Source: Acidobacteriota bacterium
GTDB lineage: Bacteria > Acidobacteriota > Terriglobia > Terriglobales > Acidobacteriaceae
Reading direction: 5' to 3'
NCBI GenBank assembly: GCA_021781075.1
Contig: JAJXXN010000233.1
Coordinates: 1 to 11,662, forward strand
Length of the DNA: 11,662 nucleotides
Below the pieces are notes generated by a model. The model was not told the DNA's origin and ran no database searches. It was given only the letters and a program-made list of their open reading frames with translations. How positions within the stretch are numbered: position 1 is the stretch's first letter; each line of letters begins with the position of its first letter. Positions 1 to 5,720 of this stretch are shown piece after piece. The translations under genes were made by a program, and so were the position numbers.

Positions 1-879
1 GATCTTCTGCACAAACTCGGACTGAAGCGCCAAAGCCGGGATGCTCAGGATCGAGCTCGCGAAGATGACCGGCATCACACCACCGGCGTTCACCTTCAAC
101 GGCAGGTGCGAGCTCTGCCCGCCCATCATGCGGCGGCCGACAATGCGGCGCGCCGACTGGATGGGGATGCGGCGCTCGGCTCGCTCAACGTAAACAATGA
201 AGGCCACAACTGCGATCATCGCCGCAAGCAGCAAGATCACAAAGACCGGGGTAAAAGTGCCCCATGCGCCGGTTTCAATCTTGCTGTACAACTGGATGAC
301 GCCATTGGGCAGGCCGGCCACGATGCCGGCGAAAATCAGCAGGCTCATCCCGTTGCCGATTCCGCGGTCGGTGATTTGCTCGCCCAGCCACATGATGAAA
401 GTCGTCCCGGTGGTCAACGTCATCACCGTAAGCAGCACAAAACCGACCCCCGGGTGCAGCACCGCGTTCATCTTGGTCAAAATCGCGGCCACGCCAATGG
501 CCTGCAGCGCGCCAAGCACGATCGTCATATAGCGCGTCCACTGCGTGATCTTGCGCCGGCCAAGTTCGCCTTCCTTCTGGATGCGCGCCAGCGGCTCATA
601 GACCACCGTGAGCAGTTGGAAGATGATCGAAGCCGTGATGTAAGGCATGATGCCGAGGGCGAAGATCGTCATGCGGCGCAGGTTGCCGCCGCCAAAAAGA
701 TCGGCCAGGCCAAAGAGAGAACCACCCTGCGAGTTGAACATCATCTCGACGGCGTGGCCATCAACACCAGGCGTGGGAATGAATGCGCCTAGGCGGTAAA
801 CGGCGAGAAGGCCGAGCGTGAAGAGGACGCGCTTGCGCAGGTCGGGAATGCGGAAGATATTCAGAAACTTATCGAGCAT
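1..879 (-). CDS. secY: Preprotein translocase subunit SecY, 3' end cut by window edge
   Basis: SecY is the pore-forming subunit of the SecYEG channel in the inner membrane, which passes unfolded preproteins driven by SecA or by the translating ribosome. I read 293 codons from ATG at 877-879 to the window edge without a stop. The N-terminus MLDKFLNIFRIPDLRKR is typical. Family signatures are visible: GIMPYITASI at about residues 76-85 in TM2, and ITDRGIGNGMSLL at about 169-181 before TM5. Hydrophobic segments fall near residues 18-38, 70-93, 115-135, 144-165, 178-192 and 209-231, and a seventh begins near 268. A complete SecY is about 430-460 aa, so the last three or four membrane helices lie outside the window. 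It follows rplO after a 116-nt spacer containing a hairpin, the usual position at the end of the spc operon. The Shine-Dalgarno site is weak (GGACAGG a few bases upstream). Confidence 0.97.
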   Translation of the reverse strand, partial: MLDKFLNIFRIPDLRKRVLFTLGLLAVYRLGAFIPTPGVDGHAVEMMFNSQGGSLFGLADLFGGGNLRRMTIFALGIMPYITASIIFQLLTVVYEPLARIQKEGELGRRKITQWTRYMTIVLGALQAIGVAAILTKMNAVLHPGVGFVLLTVMTLTTGTTFIMWLGEQITDRGIGNGMSLLIFAGIVAGLPNGVIQLYSKIETGAWGTFTPVFVILLLAAMIAVVAFIVYVERAERRIPIQSARRIVGRRMMGGQSSHLPLKVNAGGVMPVIFASSILSIPALALQSEFVQKI

Positions 880-896
880 TTTTGCCTGTCCGTTTT

Positions 897-914
897 GGCG
901 CCCTTCGGGGCGCC
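897..914 (-). other. Perfect hairpin upstream of secY (7-bp stem, 4-nt loop)
   Basis: On the plus strand GGCGCCC, loop TTCG, then GGGCGCC: a perfect 7-bp stem with a tetraloop, which on the mRNA reads loop CGAA. It lies 17 nt upstream of the secY start codon in the rplO-secY spacer and is followed on the mRNA by AAAA, not by U residues. It is therefore not a classical terminator for this operon. It may affect mRNA stability, processing or access to the weak secY ribosome binding site; that role is inference. Confidence 0.6.
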
Positions 915-988
915 CGCGGGAAAATCAATCAGAACTTACGCGCTTGCGGGTCTTCTGCCTGTCATCACCCGTTCAGGCGCAGGACGGT

Positions 989-1003
989 CTGCCTTTCAGG
1001 CAG
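989..1003 (-). other. Small hairpin spanning the rplO stop codon
   Basis: CTGCCT, loop TTC, AGGCAG on the plus strand gives a 6-bp stem with a 3-nt loop. The TGA stop of rplO (996-998) lies in the loop and at its edge. No U-tract follows on the mRNA. The function is unknown and the stem is short enough to be incidental. Confidence 0.35.
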
Positions 1004-1466
1004 CCGCGGGAGCGTCAGCGCCGCCTAGAACGATGGCCTTGCCACCGGCCTTGGCAATCTTTTCAGCCGCCGACTTGGAAAACTTGTGCGCGTGGATGGT
1101 GATCGCCTTCTTCAGCTCGCCTGAACCAAGCACCTTGATGAGCGCCTTCTTGTTCGACGCCAGGCCAAGCTTGCGATAATCCTCTATCTTCACCTCCGCT
1201 ACGCCCAGGTCCGCAAAGCGGTCCAGGTTGAGCACCGTGTACTCGGTGCGGAAGATGTTGACGAAACCGCGCTTCGGCAGACGGCGGTGGAGCGGCATCT
1301 GGCCACCCTCAAAGCCGCGCATCAGGCTCGAGCCCGAGCGCGATCCCTGGCCCTTGTGGCCGCGCGTTGAGGTTTTGCCCATGCCGGAGCCCATACCGCG
1401 CCCGACACGCTTGCGCCCGACATTTGCCTTCTTGGGGGCGCGCAGATTGGAAAGATTCTTTGCCAT
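996..1466 (-). CDS. rplO: 50S ribosomal protein L15
   Basis: L15 binds 23S rRNA late in 50S assembly. The protein is 156 aa, slightly longer than the usual 144-150. The N-terminus MAKNLSNLRAPKKA is followed by the glycine- and arginine-rich extended tail (RVGRGMGSGMGKTSTRGHKGQG at about residues 20-41, conserved in the family), which penetrates rRNA. GFEGGQMPLHRRLPKRGF, at about residues 52-69, is the family signature. The frame is open upstream to 1559, but I place the start at 1466 because homologues begin there and a GAGGAC ribosome binding site (1470-1475) sits 3 nt before that ATG. rpmD lies upstream across a 134-nt spacer with heptamer repeats, and secY follows after 116 nt. It ends in a short alanine-rich tail. 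Confidence 0.96.
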   Translation of the reverse strand: MAKNLSNLRAPKKANVGRKRVGRGMGSGMGKTSTRGHKGQGSRSGSSLMRGFEGGQMPLHRRLPKRGFVNIFRTEYTVLNLDRFADLGVAEVKIEDYRKLGLASNKKALIKVLGSGELKKAITIHAHKFSKSAAEKIAKAGGKAIVLGGADAPAAA

Positions 1467-1469
1467 TTT

Positions 1470-1475
1470 GTCCTC
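1470..1475 (-). promoter_or_regulatory. Ribosome binding site that fixes the rplO start
   Basis: GAGGAC on the minus strand, a few bases before ATG 1464-1466. It supports the shorter 156-aa L15 over the in-frame extension that begins at 1559. Confidence 0.6.
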
Positions 1476-1520
1476 GCTAGAACGCCGTTGCCTTGGAAGG
1501 CAGCGACTCGCGTTTTGTGA

Positions 1521-1600
1521 GTTCCCCGTTTTCAGCTTGCGGCCAGTACCGAGAGGCAACCACCCGCCACATCAAACTGCAAACTGGGAACTGAAAGTTG
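1521..1600. repeat. Inverted pair of degenerate heptamer repeats in the rpmD-rplO spacer
   Basis: The right arm reads CAAACTG (1573-1579), CAAACTG (1580-1586), GGAACTG (1587-1593), AAAGTTG (1594-1600), a tandem array with an exact 7-nt period. The left arm (1521-1539) begins GTTCCCCGTTTTCAG and matches the reverse complement of 1573-1591 at 16 of 19 positions. The two arms could form a long imperfect hairpin with a loop of about 33 nt. The block fills most of the 134-nt spacer and ends directly at the rpmD stop codon. It resembles the short tandem heptamer repeats known from some bacterial genomes; whether it belongs to a named family cannot be told from here. Confidence 0.6.
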
Positions 1601-1783
1601 TTATTGAACAATACGAACCAGATGCGGGATGGCCTTGACCATGCCACGAACCGAATCATTGTCAACGCGCTCGACGATCTGGTTCAGCCGCGTGAAGCCC
1701 AGCCCCTTGACGATGAGCTTGTGCTTGACCGGCGTTGCGATCGCTGAGCGGTAGTACTGAATGCGGATCTTCTTCTCTGCCAT
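1601..1783 (-). CDS. rpmD: 50S ribosomal protein L30
   Basis: L30 is a small 23S rRNA-binding protein of the large subunit, absent from some bacteria. This one has 60 aa, the normal bacterial length. The central KHKLIVKGLGFTRLNQIVERVDN and the following MVKAIPHLVRIV carry the L30 fold pattern (ferredoxin-like beta-alpha-beta). It starts 3 nt after the rpsE stop and is preceded by a strong GGAGGAG ribosome binding site embedded in the end of rpsE, so translation is probably coupled to rpsE. A long repeat-bearing spacer separates it from rplO. Confidence 0.95.
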   Translation of the reverse strand: MAEKKIRIQYYRSAIATPVKHKLIVKGLGFTRLNQIVERVDNDSVRGMVKAIPHLVRIVQ

Positions 1784-1786
1784 GGT

Positions 1787-2296
1787 TTAGAGCTCCTCCA
1801 CCTGCTTGCCGCGCAAGCTGGCAACCTCGTTCTTGTCGCGCAACTGCGTCAACGCGTTGAAGGTGGCCTTGATGACGTTGTGCGGGTTGGCTGAGCCGAG
1901 GCTCTTCGTCAGAACATTCTGCACGCCAACCGAGGTCATCACCGCACGGACTGCGCCACCGGCAATCACGCCCGTGCCCTCCGGTGCGGGCTTCAACAGC
2001 ACCTGGCCCGAGCCGTAGCGGCCGAGCACCTGATGGGGGATCGTGGTATCGGTCAGATGAACCTTGTGCAGGTTCTTCTTCGCGCTCTCAATTCCCTTGC
2101 GGATGGCCTGCGGGACTTCCTTGGCCTTGCCCGAGCCATACCCGACCACTCCCGCTGCCGGGTCTCCAATGACGACGAGCGCCGCAAAGGACATGTTCTT
2201 GCCACCCTTGACGACCTTGGTCACACGATTGATCGCCACAACCTGGTCCTTCAGGTCGAACTGGCTTGCGTCAAGCTTCTTCTTCAGCATTGTCAT
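1787..2296 (-). CDS. rpsE: 30S ribosomal protein S5
   Basis: S5 binds 16S rRNA near the mRNA entry channel and takes part in decoding accuracy. The protein is 169 aa, the usual length. The N-terminal dsRNA-binding-like domain is visible: VVAINRVTKVVKGGKNMSF at about residues 19-37, then GYGSGKAKEVPQAIRKG at about 53-69. The C-terminal domain follows, with APEGTGVIAGGAVRAV at about 104-119 and SLGSANPHNVIKATF at about 132-146. There are two closely spaced ATGs (codons 1 and 3, MTM) and only a modest GAG-type site upstream, so the true start may be 2290 rather than 2296. The loop around residues 24-32, where spectinomycin-resistance changes occur in other bacteria, looks wild type (KVVKGGK). 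It lies 46 nt after rplR and 3 nt before rpmD. Confidence 0.97.
   Translation of the reverse strand: MTMLKKKLDASQFDLKDQVVAINRVTKVVKGGKNMSFAALVVIGDPAAGVVGYGSGKAKEVPQAIRKGIESAKKNLHKVHLTDTTIPHQVLGRYGSGQVLLKPAPEGTGVIAGGAVRAVMTSVGVQNVLTKSLGSANPHNVIKATFNALTQLRDKNEVASLRGKQVEEL
1793..1799 (-). promoter_or_regulatory. Strong Shine-Dalgarno site for rpmD inside the end of rpsE
   Basis: GGAGGAG on the minus strand, 9 nt upstream of the rpmD ATG and overlapping the last codons of rpsE (…VEEL). It supports translational coupling between the two genes. Confidence 0.6.
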
Positions 2297-2342
2297 AACT
2301 CGTTTCTCAATCCTTCCGGGCTAAGCCGCATACAACGCGAAA

Positions 2343-2699
2343 TTAAAATTCAAGGCCGGCTTCGCGTGCCGCGTCCGCCAGGGCCTTGATACGCCCGTGG
2401 TAAAGGTATCCGCCACGGTCAAAGACCACCTTCTTGACGCCCTTTTCCTGGGCGCGCTCCGCTACCGCCTTGCCAATCTCCTTGGCCGCGGCAATATTCC
2501 CGCCTGTCTTCAGCTTGAGCGCCATGCTCGATGCCGAGGCCAGCGTCACGCCCTTCTGGTCATCAATCACCTGGGCATAAATGTGGTTGAGCGAGCGATA
2601 AACGTTCAGGCGAGGGCGCTCGGCCGTGCCTGAAATCTTCTCGCGGATGCGCGTGTGCACACGCTGGCGAACTTCGTTTCTCTTGGTCTGCGTAATCAT
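2343..2699 (-). CDS. rplR: 50S ribosomal protein L18
   Basis: L18 binds 5S rRNA and, with L5 and L25, anchors it in the central protuberance of the 50S subunit. The protein has 118 aa, typical of bacteria. The basic N-terminus (MITQTKRNEVRQRVHTRIREKI) precedes RPRLNVYRSLNHIYAQVIDD at about residues 28-47 and the C-terminal GVKKVVFDRGGYLYHGRIKALADAAREAGLEF, which is the highly conserved family ending. The start ATG at 2697-2699 has only a purine-rich GGAAGAAG sequence upstream. A 9-bp hairpin (2722-2742) lies in the 152-nt spacer just before this site. Confidence 0.97.
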   Translation of the reverse strand: MITQTKRNEVRQRVHTRIREKISGTAERPRLNVYRSLNHIYAQVIDDQKGVTLASASSMALKLKTGGNIAAAKEIGKAVAERAQEKGVKKVVFDRGGYLYHGRIKALADAAREAGLEF

Positions 2700-2721
2700 G
2701 GTCTTCTTCCGTTCCTAGGAG

Positions 2722-2742
2722 CGGAGCCGCCCTGCGGCTCCG
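2722..2742 (-). other. Perfect 9-bp hairpin just upstream of the rplR start
   Basis: Plus strand CGGAGCCGC, loop CCT, GCGGCTCCG: a perfect 9-bp GC-rich stem with a 3-nt loop. The structure ends 22 nt before the rplR start codon. No U-tract follows on the mRNA, so termination is unlikely. It could insulate or expose the rplR ribosome binding site or stall RNase; this is inference. Confidence 0.65.
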
Positions 2743-2816
2743 TTCGGGTTTGTTCAGATCTCAGGACTTGGCTGCTGTTCGGTTCAGCCCCGCCGCTTGC
2801 TTCACCAGGGAGCCGT

Positions 2817-2851
2817 CATGGCCTTTCCCCCGACCCCTGTTCCCTGCCTGC
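2817..2851 (-). repeat. Degenerate G-rich heptamers after the rplF stop
   Basis: Read on the minus strand in steps of 7 from 2851 the sequence is GCAGGCA, GGGAACA, GGGGTCG, GGGGAAA, GGCCATG. All start with G and four start with GG, in the same phase. The match is weaker than in the other spacers and could be a chance effect of purine-rich sequence. Confidence 0.3.
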
Positions 2852-3391
2852 CTATTTGCCTGCCGTCTTGCCGGCCTTCTTCTTCAATTTCTCGTTCGAG
2901 TAGCGCACACCCTTGTTCTTGTAGGGGTCGGGCTTGCGCAACGACCGCATATCAGCCGCCACCTGCCCCACCTTCTGCCGGTCAATCCCGCTGATGGTCA
3001 GATGCGTCTGCTTGGGGTCGATTGCCACTTCGATGCCCGTGGGCAGCGGAAACTCAATCGGGTGCGAATAGCCAAGGGTGAATACCACCGTCCCCTTGCC
3101 CTTCATCTCGGCGCGATAGCCGATGCCCACGATGTCAAGCTCCTTCACCCAGCCCTTGGTCACGCCCTCGACGGCGTTGAAAACCAGGGCGCGGGTCAGT
3201 CCGTGGACCGCCGCGTCCTTGTCGCTCTCGCGCTCAACGTGCAAAACACCGTCCCTGGTTTCGAGCTTGATGCCGGGGGCAACCATTGCAGTCACCTTGC
3301 CCTTGGGCCCTTCCACGAGGACCGTGTTGCCCTCCACCTTGTACTTCACGCCCGTTGGGAGCGCAATCGGCTTCTTACCAATTCGTGACAT
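2852..3391 (-). CDS. rplF: 50S ribosomal protein L6
   Basis: L6 binds 23S rRNA near the sarcin-ricin loop, where elongation factors act. From the conserved start MSRIGKKPIALP the protein is 179 aa, the family norm. Two similar L6 domains follow: residues about 11-80 (VEGPKGKVTAMVAPGI) and about 90-165. The family signature RKPDPYKNKGVRY is near the C-terminus, followed by a lysine-rich end (KLKKKAGKTAGK). The frame stays open to an upstream ATG at 3478, but homologues start at 3391 and an AAGGGA site (3398-3403) lies 6 nt before it. Spacers on both sides are long (155 and 152 nt), unusual for this cluster. Confidence 0.97.
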   Translation of the reverse strand: MSRIGKKPIALPTGVKYKVEGNTVLVEGPKGKVTAMVAPGIKLETRDGVLHVERESDKDAAVHGLTRALVFNAVEGVTKGWVKELDIVGIGYRAEMKGKGTVVFTLGYSHPIEFPLPTGIEVAIDPKQTHLTISGIDRQKVGQVAADMRSLRKPDPYKNKGVRYSNEKLKKKAGKTAGK

Positions 3392-3397
3392 TTCAAT

Positions 3398-3403
3398 TCC
3401 CTT
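3398..3403 (-). promoter_or_regulatory. Ribosome binding site that fixes the rplF start
   Basis: AAGGGA on the minus strand, 6 nt before ATG 3389-3391. It favours the canonical MSRIGKK start over the in-frame ATGs at 3478 and 3433. Confidence 0.6.
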
Positions 3404-3438
3404 TTGGGGCTTGCGAGTCCCGTCGGCTTCCATGCTGG

Positions 3439-3455
3439 CGGGGCTTTTTGCCCCG
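3439..3455 (-). other. Hairpin in the rpsH-rplF spacer (6-bp stem, A5 loop on mRNA)
   Basis: CGGGGC, loop TTTTT, GCCCCG on the plus strand; on the mRNA the loop is five A residues. It lies 47 nt upstream of the rplF start. It is not followed by U residues, so a structural or processing role is more likely than termination. The rest of this 155-nt spacer shows no recognised gene or promoter. Confidence 0.5.
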
Positions 3456-3546
3456 TTACAAGTCAGCCCACGTTCCACTGCAGCCGGTGAAACAATTTCT
3501 CAGCGTCAGGCGCGAAACATCCCGCCAAAAATCCCTCGACGCCGCC

Positions 3547-3942
3547 TTACCAAACTTCGCAAAGCAATTCGCCGCCAACACCCTCGCGGCGCGCCTGGCG
3601 GCCGGTCATCACGCCCTTGGGCGTGGTCAGAATCGAGATGCCCAAGCCGCCCTGCACGCGCTTGATTTCATCACGGCCAACATAAACACGGCAGCCGGGG
3701 CGCGAAACACGGGCGAGGTCGCGGATGGCGGCGTCCTGCGGGCCGTACTTCAGGTAAACACGCAGGACCATCCGGCCTTCCTCTTCCTGCATCTTGTAGT
3801 TCTGAATGTATCCCTCTTCCTTGAGAATGCGCGCAATCTCGGTCTTCAGTTTGGAAGCGGGGACATCGAGCTTCTGGTGGCGCGCACGGATCGCGTTGCG
3901 GATGCGGGCCAGGAAATCTGCTACTGGGTCGGTCAGACTCAT
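3547..3942 (-). CDS. rpsH: 30S ribosomal protein S8
   Basis: S8 is a primary 16S rRNA binder (helix 21) needed for early assembly of the 30S platform. In enterobacteria it also represses the spc operon by binding a 16S-like site at the start of rplE. The protein is 131 aa, normal. The N-terminus MSLTDPVADFLARIRNA is typical, and the C-terminal signature GLGISILTTPKGVMTGRQAR (about residues 98-117) ends in GGELLCEVW. AAGGAG lies 6 nt before the ATG. It is separated from rpsN by 171 nt, the longest spacer in the window, which carries heptamer repeats and a possible imperfect stem. Confidence 0.97.
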   Translation of the reverse strand: MSLTDPVADFLARIRNAIRARHQKLDVPASKLKTEIARILKEEGYIQNYKMQEEEGRMVLRVYLKYGPQDAAIRDLARVSRPGCRVYVGRDEIKRVQGGLGISILTTPKGVMTGRQARREGVGGELLCEVW

Positions 3943-4000
3943 TCTTTCTCCTTCATCCCCCGTTCGCCCGGATTTGACTCACAGGAACCAGCGGGAATGG

Positions 4001-4035
4001 TGTTACAGGTTACAGGGTGCAAGGCCCGGGGTTCA
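4001..4035. repeat. Tandem heptamer repeat in the rpsN-rpsH spacer
   Basis: Five consecutive 7-nt units on the plus strand: TGTTACA, GGTTACA, GGGTGCA, AGGCCCG, GGGTTCA. Units 1, 2, 3 and 5 share the pattern KGKTNCA or close to it, and all keep exact 7-nt phase. The array lies 59 nt upstream of the rpsH start. It is one of at least four such arrays in spacers of this operon, each with a different heptamer. Confidence 0.6.
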
Positions 4036-4045
4036 GTTTGATCCT

Positions 4046-4099
4046 TGCTGAATCAGTGTCCGTCAATTGCCCTCGCAGGCCGTGACTGATCGCTGAGCA
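4046..4099 (-). other. Imperfect long stem in the rpsN-rpsH spacer
   Basis: TGCT and ATCAGT (4046-4057) can pair with ACTGAT (4085-4090) and AGCA (4096-4099), leaving an internal loop and a terminal loop of 27 nt. It starts 14 nt beyond the rpsN stop codon. The pairing is modest and needs folding or comparison to confirm. Confidence 0.3.
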
Positions 4100-4113
4100 C
4101 CGGGCCCTGGTTC

Positions 4114-4299
4114 TTACCAGCTTGACTTGATGACGCCGGGAATCTCGCCCTTCAAGGCCAGGCCACGGAAGCACAGGCGGCAGAGCCCAAACTTGCGCAG
4201 GAAGGCCCGGGGCCGTCCACAGATCTGGCAGCGATTGTGCTTGCGGCAGCTGAACTTCGGCTTCCGCGCGTCTTTCACTCGTTTTGCAGTTGTTGCCAT
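4114..4299 (-). CDS. rpsN: 30S ribosomal protein S14, short zinc-binding type
   Basis: S14 is a late-assembling protein of the 30S head near the A and P sites. The 61-aa length is that of the zinc-binding short form (type Z), as opposed to the zinc-free form of about 90-101 aa. The zinc ligands are visible as Cys24-x2-Cys27 and Cys40-x2-Cys43, within NRCQICGRPRAFLRKFGLCRLCF. The ending LKGEIPGVIKSSW is the family C-terminus. An additional Cys18 is present. It starts 18 nt after rplE with a GAGAGGA site 4 nt before the ATG, and is followed by the long rpsN-rpsH spacer. Confidence 0.97.
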   Translation of the reverse strand: MATTAKRVKDARKPKFSCRKHNRCQICGRPRAFLRKFGLCRLCFRGLALKGEIPGVIKSSW

Positions 4300-4317
4300 A
4301 ATTCCTCTCGTCGCCCC

Positions 4318-4866
4318 TTATGCGCCCTGGCGGAAGGGCATGCCCAGATGGCGGAGCAATGCCCGCGCCTGGTTGTCATCCGCCGCTGTCGTCACAATCG
4401 TGATGTTCATGCCCTTGAGCTTCTCCACGCGAGAGTAGTCAATCTCCGGGAAGATCAGCTGGTCGCGCAGGCCCAGTGTGTAGTTGCCGCGGCCGTCAAA
4501 ACTCTTGGTTGATACCCCGCGAAAATCTCGCACGCGCGGTAGCGCAATGGAGATAAGGCGGTCCAAAAACTCGTACATCGTGTCGCCGCGCAGCGTCACC
4601 ATGGAGCCAATGGCCATGCCCTCGCGCACCTTGAAGGCCGCAATCGACTTCTTGGCCTTCGTGGTCACAGGCTTCTGGCCGGCAATGGAGGCCAGGTCCC
4701 CAACCAGCGGGTCGAGGAGCTTGGAGTTCTGCGTCGCCTCGCCGAGCCCCATGTTGAGAACAATCTTCTCGAGCTTCGGCACCGCCATCGCGTTCTCAAT
4801 GCCCAGCTCCTTCTTGAGCGCGCCCTTGATCTCCGCGTTGTACTTTTCCTTCAATCGTGCTGCCAT
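4318..4866 (-). CDS. rplE: 50S ribosomal protein L5
   Basis: L5 binds 5S rRNA and 23S helix 84, forms part of the central protuberance and contacts P-site tRNA and S13. The protein is 182 aa, as expected. Conserved blocks: MAARLKEKYNAEI at the start, VPKLEKIVLNMGLGEA at about residues 29-44, GQKPVTTKAKKSIAAFKVREG at about 63-83, RDFRGVSTKSFDGRGNYTLGL at about 112-132, and EIDYSRVEKLKGMNITIVTTA near the end. The ribosome binding site GAAGAGGAAG lies just before the ATG. The 94-nt spacer before it is the place where the S8 repressor site sits in enterobacteria; only a short 5-bp hairpin is evident here. Confidence 0.97.
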   Translation of the reverse strand: MAARLKEKYNAEIKGALKKELGIENAMAVPKLEKIVLNMGLGEATQNSKLLDPLVGDLASIAGQKPVTTKAKKSIAAFKVREGMAIGSMVTLRGDTMYEFLDRLISIALPRVRDFRGVSTKSFDGRGNYTLGLRDQLIFPEIDYSRVEKLKGMNITIVTTAADDNQARALLRHLGMPFRQGA

Positions 4867-4908
4867 GTTTCTTCCTCTTCTTCTGCCTCTTCCGGTTCCG
4901 GATTGGCC

Positions 4909-4923
4909 GCCCGCCCACCGGGC
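4909..4923 (-). other. Small hairpin in the rplX-rplE spacer
   Basis: GCCCG, loop CCCAC, CGGGC gives a 5-bp stem. The 13-nt word CACCGGGCCCTGG (4916-4928) overlaps it and is repeated exactly at 4098-4110 in the rpsN-rpsH spacer. No clear S8-binding consensus was recognised. Confidence 0.3.
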
Positions 4924-4960
4924 CCTGGCCGTTTACCGATGCGGAAGGAATTCTATTTCG

Positions 4961-5296
4961 CTAGCCTTTGCGGGATGGCAGCGAGGTGCCACACTTCTTG
5001 CATGCGCGGAACCGCTTGCCGCCCTCGCCCTTGTAGGTGACCTTCACCGGCCCGCAGCTCGGGCAAACAAGCATCACATTCGAGACGTGGATGGGCGCCT
5101 CCTGCTCGGCAATGCCGCCCTTCGTGCGCTGGCCGGTCTTGGAGCTGACGGTCTTTTTGACCACGCGCACGTGCTCAACCAGTACCGCGCTCTTTTCCGG
5201 CAACACGCGCAGCACCCGCCCCTGCTTCCGGGCCGCCGCGCCATTACCCGCAATCACCTGGACAATGTCGTTCTTCTGAATATGCAAAGCTGGCAT
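4961..5296 (-). CDS. rplX: 50S ribosomal protein L24 with C-terminal zinc knuckle
   Basis: L24 is one of the two assembly initiators of the 50S subunit and binds the 5' domain of 23S rRNA near the tunnel exit. The protein is 111 aa. The N-terminal KOW-type region (IQKNDIVQVIAGNGAAARKQGRV, about residues 6-28) is followed by a basic central part and HVSNVMLVCPSCG. A C-terminal four-cysteine motif, Cys78-x2-Cys81 and Cys99-x2-Cys102, should bind zinc; this form is found in many bacteria but not in E. coli. The ATG at 5294-5296 has a GAGAGAAG site. It lies 27 nt after rplN. Confidence 0.96.
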   Translation of the reverse strand: MPALHIQKNDIVQVIAGNGAAARKQGRVLRVLPEKSAVLVEHVRVVKKTVSSKTGQRTKGGIAEQEAPIHVSNVMLVCPSCGPVKVTYKGEGGKRFRACKKCGTSLPSRKG

Positions 5297-5323
5297 GATG
5301 AACTTCTCTCTTTTCTTCAGCGG

Positions 5324-5695
5324 TTAAACCACTTCCGGCGCAAGCGAGGCGATCTTCAAAAACTTCTTTTCGCGCAACTCGCGGGCCACGGGACCAAAAA
5401 CACGCGTCCCCACCGGCTCATTGGCCTCATTGATGACCACGGCCGCATTCTCGTCAAAGCGGATGTAGGTGCCGTCCTTCCGGCGGTGCTCCTTGCGGGT
5501 GCGCACAATCACCGCCTTGACCACCTTGCCCTTTTTCACAGTGCCATCAGGCGAGGCTTCCTTGACCGCGGCCGTGACAATGTCACCCAGGCCGGCATTC
5601 TTGCCGAGGCCCCCACCAAGCGGGAGGATCACCTGCAGCTTGCGCGCGCCGGAGTTGTCGGCTACGGCCAGCATTGTTCTCATCTGTACTGCCAT
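5324..5695 (-). CDS. rplN: 50S ribosomal protein L14
   Basis: L14 sits at the subunit interface, forms bridges with 16S rRNA and is the binding site of the silencing factor RsfS in other bacteria. The protein is 123 aa, the family norm. MAVQMRTMLAVADNSGARKL at the N-terminus and NEPVGTRVFGPVARELREK near the C-terminus are diagnostic. The family glycine-rich segment is present as GGGLGKNAGLGD at about 27-38. A good AAGGAG site lies about 7 nt before the ATG. An internal Met at codon 5 is the only start alternative. It follows rpsQ by 25 nt; the promoter that precedes rplN in E. coli is not evident here. Confidence 0.97.
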   Translation of the reverse strand: MAVQMRTMLAVADNSGARKLQVILPLGGGLGKNAGLGDIVTAAVKEASPDGTVKKGKVVKAVIVRTRKEHRRKDGTYIRFDENAAVVINEANEPVGTRVFGPVARELREKKFLKIASLAPEVV

Positions 5696-5720
5696 GGTCT
5701 TTCTCCTTCTCCGCCTTCAG

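Noticed and set aside
106..792. Plus-strand open frame of 228 codons at the left edge
   Set aside because: Antisense to secY, whose minus-strand translation shows clear SecY signatures and membrane helices.
1467..1559. In-frame N-terminal extension of rplO from 1559
   Set aside because: The added 31 residues match no L15 feature, overlap the heptamer arm, and a good site precedes the canonical ATG.
3392..3478. In-frame extension of rplF from 3478 (also ATG at 3433)
   Set aside because: Homologues start at MSRIGKK, and AAGGGA lies 6 nt before that ATG. The extension includes the 3439-3455 hairpin.
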